From assembly GCA_949282965.1 (NCBI GenBank), contig CASDQW010000031.1, positions 1 through 61,249 on the forward strand: 61,249 bases of DNA, in the 5' to 3' direction. Shown here one piece after another: positions 56,419-61,249 of the stretch. The notes below the pieces were generated by a model that did not search any database, had not been told where the DNA came from, and saw only the letters and a list, made by a program, of their open reading frames with translations. Source of the DNA: an uncultured Lentisphaeria bacterium (GTDB lineage Bacteria; Verrucomicrobiota; Lentisphaeria; Victivallales; Victivallaceae). Made by a program: the position numbers and the translations under genes. Each line of letters opens with the position of its first letter. Position 1 is the first letter of the stretch.

Positions 56419-57635
56419 TGCTCTCTCCTGCGCGCCATGAGTTCACAATATTTCCGGTAATGCGCCGTCCGCGTCGGCGCGAAGCACAAGGTCCGACACC
56501 AGTAATCGTTTTTCAGCAGACAGCGGCAGATCCGCCGCCAGCTCGGCACATCCCGGTTCTGCTGGTCTCCCGGCTGTTCGTCCGGCACCTTCTCCAACTC
56601 GCCGGTGGTCAGCCACCAGTGCAGATACACCGCGATCTTGTTCCGATAATGCGTGGCAGTCGCCTCCGGCATGGAGTCCAGCAACATTCGTGCAAACTCT
56701 TCCCAGGTGCGATGTTCCGGTTTGGAGATCCGGCGGTTGCCCAGCACCACGCCGTGTTCCCGGGCGTACCGGGAGCCGAAATTCGCGCCGTTGACCCGGG
56801 CCACCAGCCGGCCCCAGGTCTCCGGCTCGATCACCTGATAAAGATTCAGGGCACGGCGCTGTTCGTTGCCGAACGGCTCGCAGATGCGCATCATCCGCAA
56901 CGGCACGCCCGCCTGAAACATCCGGTCGTACAAGTGATTGTATTCCATACCGTAACGCCCGCAGTAGGTCCAGATGTCCTCGGTTCGCCAGTCATAAAGC
57001 GGATATGCATTGCACAGCACCCGGCTGCAGCGCGTCGTCCAGCGCCGGTAACAATAGGTCCGTTTGAAATTGCTTCCCGCCACGCTCGCCCAGCGGTTGA
57101 GCGACTCTTCCGCCCGGATGCCGACGAAACAGGCCGTGGGCACATTCCCGGCATACCACTGTCCAAAGGCGGGAACGAATTCCTCAAACGTCATGTTTTC
57201 CCGGTAAAACGGGAAGAAATGACCGTCGCCGATCGCCTTTTCTGGCTTTTCCCGGATCCACTCCTTGCCCGGCTCCCAGGCGATCCATTCCGGTTCGAAC
57301 ACGCTGACGGAATTAACCGTTTTCAAAGGAATGCAGCACCAGAAAAGCTCGATCACATCGGCGTATTTCTCCACCATCTGCTCGACATGCCGGATGGTGT
57401 ATTGATACTGGCACTCCCAGTCGATGAACAGCAGCCCGAACCGGCGGCCGCGCCGACGCGCCTCCGCAGCGCAGAGATGAAATAACACCGAGCTGTCCTT
57501 CCCGCCGGAAAACGCGAGATACAGCCGGGAAAAATTAGTAAAAATCCATTCAATCCGGGCCTGTGCCGCAGTCAGCACATCGTATCCAAGCCGGACTTTC
57601 CGCCGGCGCTGCCCTTTCTCCGGTTCCGCCCGCAT
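56403..57635 (-). CDS. DUF3440 PAPS-reductase-like protein (IbrA/YbdN type)
   Basis: A 410-residue protein with an N-type ATP-pyrophosphatase domain: YLAFSGGKDSSVLFHL with the PP-motif SGGKDS at residues 43-48, then FGLLFIDWECQYQYTIRH. GIRAEESLNRWASV, YPLYDWRTEDIWTY and PFGNEQRRALNLYQVIEP match the PAPS reductase/DndC superfamily. The C-terminal WRRICRCLLKNDYWCRTLCF is the DUF3440 hallmark seen in E. coli IbrA and YbdN. Those proteins with IbrB control surface-protein genes in E. coli by an unknown mechanism. Sulfur transfer or nucleotide activation is inferred from the fold only. 57 bases after the TPP-enzyme gene. Confidence 0.9.
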   Translation of the reverse strand: MRAEPEKGQRRRKVRLGYDVLTAAQARIEWIFTNFSRLYLAFSGGKDSSVLFHLCAAEARRRGRRFGLLFIDWECQYQYTIRHVEQMVEKYADVIELFWCCIPLKTVNSVSVFEPEWIAWEPGKEWIREKPEKAIGDGHFFPFYRENMTFEEFVPAFGQWYAGNVPTACFVGIRAEESLNRWASVAGSNFKRTYCYRRWTTRCSRVLCNAYPLYDWRTEDIWTYCGRYGMEYNHLYDRMFQAGVPLRMMRICEPFGNEQRRALNLYQVIEPETWGRLVARVNGANFGSRYAREHGVVLGNRRISKPEHRTWEEFARMLLDSMPEATATHYRNKIAVYLHWWLTTGELEKVPDEQPGDQQNRDVPSWRRICRCLLKNDYWCRTLCFAPTRTAHYRKYCELMARRREQWKLI

Positions 57636-57692
57636 CTCCCTGATCTCCTGTTGCCGAATCCGACGGACAACCCACGATCCGGCGGACTTGCC

Positions 57693-59498
57693 TCATTCGC
57701 GGTATTCGTTCTCCGCCATCTCCTCCCGGCTCAGAAACGGACTCATATCCTCCAGCGAAGGAGACACAATCCGCCCGTCCGGCAGCCGTCGGGAAGACAG
57801 TTTCGGCGAAAACACATATCCCGGCGTCAGGCGCACTTCACAGAACGCCCGTCCCTCCCGCGCCAGCACCTCCCGGATCACCGCCGGCGCCTCTTCCGGA
57901 TCGGCAATCCGGTAATACGGCCAGTCCATCGCCTTCGCCACCGCCTCCCAGCCGGGAAACGACACCCCCGACGCCGCGTCGCAGCCGGTATGACGCCCCG
58001 CGAAAAAGGAATCGTGCGTCTGACGGATGGACGCGTATTCCGCGTTGTTGAACAAGAACAGCTTGACCGGCAGTTGGTTCGAAGTCACCGTCCACAGCTC
58101 CTGCAAATTCATCATCAAACTGCCGTCCCCCTCCAGACAGACCAGCGGCCGGCGGTCCTCCTCCGCCGCCAGCACCGCCCCCAGCGCCGCCGGCAACCCG
58201 AATCCCATCGATGCACAGCCGGAGTTGATGAAAAACCGCTGCCCCTCCCGGACCGTCCCAGCCTGAAACAGCGAAATCATCGGCGTGGCGTTGGCACAGC
58301 TGATCACCGTCCCCGGCGTCAGCATCTCCGTCAATTGCCGGATGAACACATACGGCTGAATACCGCCTTTCGCCTCCCGGTATTCCGGAAGCACCGGATC
58401 GTACCGCCTCCGGCGCTCCTGGTTCCAGCGCAGCCAGCGCGTCCGGTCCGGCAGCGCCGCCTTCGCCATCCGCGCCGCCAGACGCGGCAGAAATTCCGCA
58501 AGGTCCCCATGCACCGCCAATCCCGGCCGGACCGTCGGTTTCTTCAATTCGGCCGCGTCGATGTCAACAACGATCACCGTCCCTGCCCGTCGGGCGAAGC
58601 TTTCCCAATTGTAGCCGACCTGCCGCACATTGTTGCGGGTGCCGAGGCACAGCAGCACGTCGGCGTTCTGAACGGCGATGTTCCCCGCCCGCGTGCCGAA
58701 CGACCCCGCCCTTCCGATCATCCACGGACTCGCCGTCGGCAGCAGGTCGAAGCCGCCGATGGTCCCCACCACCGGCGCTTCCAGACGCCGCACCAGCTCC
58801 CGGAATGCCGTTTCCACCCCCGCCAGCCGAATCCCGTGTCCGGCCAGAATCACCGGACGCGCGGCGGTTTCCAGCGCGGCGGCCACCGCCTCCAGCGTCG
58901 ATTCCGGCACCGGCGGCACGCCGGGCGACGGCACGAAGGAGCGCAATGACTCCGGATCGATTTCGGCCGACTGCACATTCAGCGGAATATCCAGCCAGAC
59001 CGGGCCGCGCCGCCCGGACAGAGCGGTGTGAATCGCCTTTTCCAATTCATACCGGATGGCGGCGGGATCGGTGATCATGGCCGCGTACTTCGTCACCGGA
59101 CGCACCATGTCGACAATATTGATTTCCTGATCGCCGAGCTGCCGCAGTCCGATTTCAGGACAGCTCGCCACCGTCGTTTCAAATTTGACCTGCCCCGACA
59201 GATAAAGCGTCGGGATCGAATCCAGCCACTGCCCGATCACTCCGGTCAGCGTATTGGTGCCCCCGGGACCGGTGGTCACGCACACCACCGAAAGACGGTT
59301 GGTCACCCGGGATTCCCCTTCCGCGGCAATGGCCGCCGCCTGTTCATGGTGAGGACACAGATAACGGATCCGCTGTTCTTTCCCGAGACCGTCATTGAGA
59401 AACATGGCACCGCCGCCGGATACCATGTAGACATGCCGCACGCCGTAATCCGCCAGGAAGCGGAATACATAATCCCCCACGCGCATTTTTTCACCCAT
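57693..59498 (-). CDS. thiamine-pyrophosphate-dependent enzyme (acetolactate-synthase-like)
   Basis: A 601-residue TPP enzyme with the three-domain layout of IlvB. VYMVSGGGAMFLNDGLG, HHEQAAAIAAE (the activating Glu) and VCVTTGPGGTNTLTGVIG are in the N-terminal domain; CLEGDGSLMMNLQELWT with a following NN is the Mg-TPP site. The GGGAMFLND variant is seen in TPP enzymes of LPS or capsule clusters that act on sugars or small 2-oxoacids, not in standard acetolactate synthase; the assignment is an inference. The ATG at 59498 is chosen because the promoter at 59559-59587 lies inside the longer frame. First gene of the trio with DUF3440 and ParB-like genes. Confidence 0.85.
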   Translation of the reverse strand: MGEKMRVGDYVFRFLADYGVRHVYMVSGGGAMFLNDGLGKEQRIRYLCPHHEQAAAIAAEGESRVTNRLSVVCVTTGPGGTNTLTGVIGQWLDSIPTLYLSGQVKFETTVASCPEIGLRQLGDQEINIVDMVRPVTKYAAMITDPAAIRYELEKAIHTALSGRRGPVWLDIPLNVQSAEIDPESLRSFVPSPGVPPVPESTLEAVAAALETAARPVILAGHGIRLAGVETAFRELVRRLEAPVVGTIGGFDLLPTASPWMIGRAGSFGTRAGNIAVQNADVLLCLGTRNNVRQVGYNWESFARRAGTVIVVDIDAAELKKPTVRPGLAVHGDLAEFLPRLAARMAKAALPDRTRWLRWNQERRRRYDPVLPEYREAKGGIQPYVFIRQLTEMLTPGTVISCANATPMISLFQAGTVREGQRFFINSGCASMGFGLPAALGAVLAAEEDRRPLVCLEGDGSLMMNLQELWTVTSNQLPVKLFLFNNAEYASIRQTHDSFFAGRHTGCDAASGVSFPGWEAVAKAMDWPYYRIADPEEAPAVIREVLAREGRAFCEVRLTPGYVFSPKLSSRRLPDGRIVSPSLEDMSPFLSREEMAENEYRE

Positions 59499-59558
59499 CT
59501 CCCGTCGCTCTCCCGTCCAGCCGAAGGCCGTGTTTTCAGAAAAAATCACATGGGAAAG

Positions 59559-59587
59559 AGTATAGCAGTCCCCCCCCCGTTTGTCAA
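59559..59587 (-). promoter_or_regulatory. promoter with a G9 tract in its spacer, possibly phase-variable
   Basis: On the minus strand a perfect TTGACA (59582-59587) and TATACT (59559-59564) are separated by exactly 17 bases, which read AAC, nine G (59570-59578) and ACTGC. Gain or loss of one G would move the spacer to 18 or 16 and change promoter strength. The leader to the ATG at 59498 would be about 54 bases. The same arrangement is known from porA of Neisseria meningitidis. Confidence 0.75.
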
Positions 59588-59640
59588 GCTCGTCCGGAGC
59601 CGTGGTGCCGTTCCGCACAGCTTCCATCGGAACGGCGTAC

Positions 59641-60903
59641 TCACCGTTTCAACCGGGTCACGGCATAAAGCGCCGGCCCCATCAGCACCAGCACCAGTAC
59701 GAAATAAAGCCGGTACCCGCTGAAGGCATCCGCTCCTGCCCCCACCCAGCTTCCCGCCAGCCGGACCAGCCCCCCCGCCAGCAGCATGCCGGCGACGCCC
59801 GCGCCCGCGCCGGTCACCACCGCCAGGAACAGCGAGGCCGCCACCCGGTTCTCCTGCGGCACCGTCTGCAGGAAATAATGCGTCATGGAATTACCGATGC
59901 TCACCCCCGCGCCGCCGGCCAGAAAAAACGGCAGCGCCCAATACCACGCCGACACGCCCGCGGGACAGCAGACCCACAGCACCGCGGCACTCAACAACGT
60001 GCAGTACGCGGCAATCACCACCCGGCGCGGTCCGACGCGCGCGGCGATTTTCCCGGCGCATTGCGACATGATGATCGCCGAACCGAACTGCACCAGCGAA
60101 AACATCAGCGCACGGGTATCGCTGACGCCGCACCCCCGTTTCAAGGTCAACATGGACATCGGCGTAATCATGATGATGGCAAGATTGATGACAAACGACG
60201 CCAGCACCTGACAGCGAAAACGGGGATTGCGGAAAACCACGTGCAGTTCGCTCAGGATCGGGCGCCGCGCCGAACGGCGGATGTTCTCCGTCTCGTCGAT
60301 CCTCCGGATGAAACGGGAGGACGTCACCCCGAGCGCCGAACCGAGAATGATGATGCCGGTCAGCATCCATAAGCTCTGGGACAACCGCACCAGAAAACTG
60401 ATCATCACCAGCGACAGCAGCGCCGAAAAATAAAATGCCCCGGTGGAAAATCCGATGAATTTCGCCCGGTTTTCCCCGGTGGAAATTTCCCCGAGCAGCG
60501 GCTGGCTCATCACCACCCCTGCCGCGCGAAACCCATAAAACAGAAACGCGCCCAGCAGCAGCACCCCCATCGCCGTCCGGTGGAACCCGAAATATACCAG
60601 CAGCGACGTGGACGCCACCAGCAGCGCCGCCATGTTCCGCAGCACCCAGAAAGTGGCCTGACTCTGTGCCGCCCCGACGCGCGCGGTCACCATCTTCCCC
60701 AGCGGCAGCAGCAGAAATCCGAAATACATCATCGCCCCCAGCACCGCCACCAGCGAGTCCGGGCAGTTGATCCGGACTGCAAACAGAATAATCACTGTTT
60801 CTCCCAAACACATATAGGAAAAACCGTTGATGAAATTGAACTTGTTGTAATTGTTGCGGGAGGCTGCCTGCCGCTCCGGCGATAAGGTTCCGGCTACAAT
60901 CAT
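59641..60903 (-). CDS. MFS transporter
   Basis: A 420-residue membrane protein with about 12 hydrophobic segments in two halves separated by a charged loop (RRIDETENIRRSARRPILSEL, near residue 205). GISTGENRAKFIGFSTG-like (LLGEISTGENRAKFIGF) and GAGVSIGNSMTHYFLQTVP segments fit the major facilitator superfamily. The substrate is unknown. The ATG at 60903 is chosen; a GTG at 60951 would add 16 residues. Neither has a strong ribosome binding site. It has its own promoter and reads toward the TPP-enzyme gene, ending 53 bases before that promoter's -35 box. Confidence 0.88.
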   Translation of the reverse strand: MIVAGTLSPERQAASRNNYNKFNFINGFSYMCLGETVIILFAVRINCPDSLVAVLGAMMYFGFLLLPLGKMVTARVGAAQSQATFWVLRNMAALLVASTSLLVYFGFHRTAMGVLLLGAFLFYGFRAAGVVMSQPLLGEISTGENRAKFIGFSTGAFYFSALLSLVMISFLVRLSQSLWMLTGIIILGSALGVTSSRFIRRIDETENIRRSARRPILSELHVVFRNPRFRCQVLASFVINLAIIMITPMSMLTLKRGCGVSDTRALMFSLVQFGSAIIMSQCAGKIAARVGPRRVVIAAYCTLLSAAVLWVCCPAGVSAWYWALPFFLAGGAGVSIGNSMTHYFLQTVPQENRVAASLFLAVVTGAGAGVAGMLLAGGLVRLAGSWVGAGADAFSGYRLYFVLVLVLMGPALYAVTRLKR

Positions 60904-60993
60904 TTCAGAAAACCAATCCAAAAAACAAAAATAAGTTCCGCAGTTCTCCACCGTCCGGCCGAAAATACCGGGGCCTTCTGCAGATATTCCTAT

Positions 60994-61022
60994 ACTATAT
61001 CACCGGCCATGGTGCTGCGCAA
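60994..61022 (-). promoter_or_regulatory. promoter for the MFS transporter gene
   Basis: On the minus strand TTGCGC (61017-61022) and TATAGT (60994-60999) have a 17-base spacer, about 90 bases before the ATG at 60903. Confidence 0.55.
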
Positions 61023-61089
61023 CTGTATCCGACAACATCCATTATATAAGCGATTTTTAGAAAAAACTCTTTTTTTTTCAGAATGTGCA

Positions 61090-61118
61090 TTGACATTTGA
61101 TCGGATTTATATTATAAT
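61090..61118 (+). promoter_or_regulatory. consensus promoter for the right-edge GntR gene
   Basis: A perfect TTGACA (61090-61095), 17-base spacer and perfect TATAAT (61113-61118), about 43 bases before the ATG at 61161. It is the strongest promoter match in the window, so the gene may be tightly repressed, for example by its own product. Confidence 0.85.
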
Positions 61119-61160
61119 TAGTTCAAAAGAATCGAACACTTTGGAGCACATAAACAAAAT

Positions 61161-61249
61161 ATGTCCGGCAACCTGTATCAGCCCATGGTGGAGTATCTTG
61201 AAGCCATGATCGCCAGCGGGAAAAGCGCGCCCGGCGCAAAAATTCCGAC
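61161..61249 (+). CDS. GntR-family regulator, N-terminal fragment at window edge
   Basis: Only 29 codons are visible. MSGNLYQPMVEYLEAMIASG, then KSAPGAKIP, matches the first helix and the wing-start of GntR winged-helix domains (compare the regulator at 18493-19530, which has EYVEEQILSGQYPGGSRIP). GGAG is 14 bases before the ATG. It faces away from the MFS transporter gene, which it may regulate. Confidence 0.7.
   Translation, partial: MSGNLYQPMVEYLEAMIASGKSAPGAKIP

Noticed and set aside
57651..58949. Open frame of 432 codons opposite the TPP-enzyme gene
   Set aside because: His/Arg/Pro-rich low-complexity shadow; the TPP motifs lie on the minus strand.
57693..59627. Longer TPP enzyme starting at the ATG at 59627
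   Set aside because: The extra 43 residues have no family likeness and cover the TTGACA/TATACT promoter; the start at 59498 fits the family N-terminus.

Overview
The window is GC-rich (roughly 60%) chromosomal DNA, densely packed on both strands, from a Gram-negative-type, probably anaerobic bacterium. The best guess is a Lentisphaerae/Victivallis-like member of the Verrucomicrobiota. The grounds are: a pseudopilin with the H-X9-DG processing signature sitting in a polysaccharide-use operon; a GntR regulator with a LacI-type sensor; GH2, heparinase-like and sodium-symporter genes; a stand-alone UROD-family protein; ThiH-type (anaerobic) thiazole synthesis; and an LPS gene set (lpxC, fabZ, lptD, hldD, a heptosyltransferase). 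The affiliation is an inference from gene content, not a database result. Nothing looks like a prophage, an IS element, a CRISPR array or a tRNA gene.

Left part (1-12 kb): a leftward operon of beta-galactosidase, SGNH hydrolase, a small membrane protein and a truncated XPB-like helicase. Divergent from it runs a rightward set: a YbhN-type membrane protein, a MetF/MetV-type methylenetetrahydrofolate reductase, a DUF1015 protein and an acyl-CoA synthetase that ends at a strong terminator. From 11.5 to 19.6 kb a leftward polysaccharide-use locus contains a GntR regulator, pseudopilin, heparinase-like lyase with a beta-propeller, sodium:solute symporter and a lectin-like protein. Next come a secreted propeller protein and an lpxC-fabZ pair whose FabZ is a tandem duplication, then miaA, an SNF transporter, a TsaA-type tRNA methyltransferase, a Gfo/Idh/MocA oxidoreductase, a DUF2079 membrane protein, pcnB and nadB.

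Middle part (33-49 kb): an envelope-rich rightward series (lnt, HIT protein, DUF89 protein, DUF457-like membrane protein, lipoprotein, plsC-like, lptD, hldD, rsmB) converges on a leftward series (metallophosphoesterase, family 9 glycosyltransferase, periplasmic protein, mtnA, family 2 glycosyltransferase). RNase P RNA (rnpB) is on the minus strand at about 48.2-48.5 kb. Next to it is an mraZ gene outside any visible dcw cluster, preceded by five TGG boxes spaced exactly 10 bp apart. An MscS-type channel gene follows, with a TGA codon in frame between its signal peptide and the rest of the protein.

Right part (52-61 kb): thiSFGH, a UROD-family protein, and a compact trio of TPP enzyme, DUF3440 PAPS-reductase-like protein and ParB-like protein. 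The trio is read from a promoter whose 17-bp spacer is mostly a run of nine G. Together the IbrA/IbrB-like pair, the TPP enzyme and the possibly phase-variable promoter are the best candidate here for an undescribed system. An MFS transporter and the start of a second GntR regulator, each with a good promoter, close the window.

Many neighbouring genes are coupled by four-base ATGA (or TTGA) overlaps, which helped set start codons. Recognisable promoters mostly have a TTGnnn box, a 17-base spacer and a TATAAT-like box.
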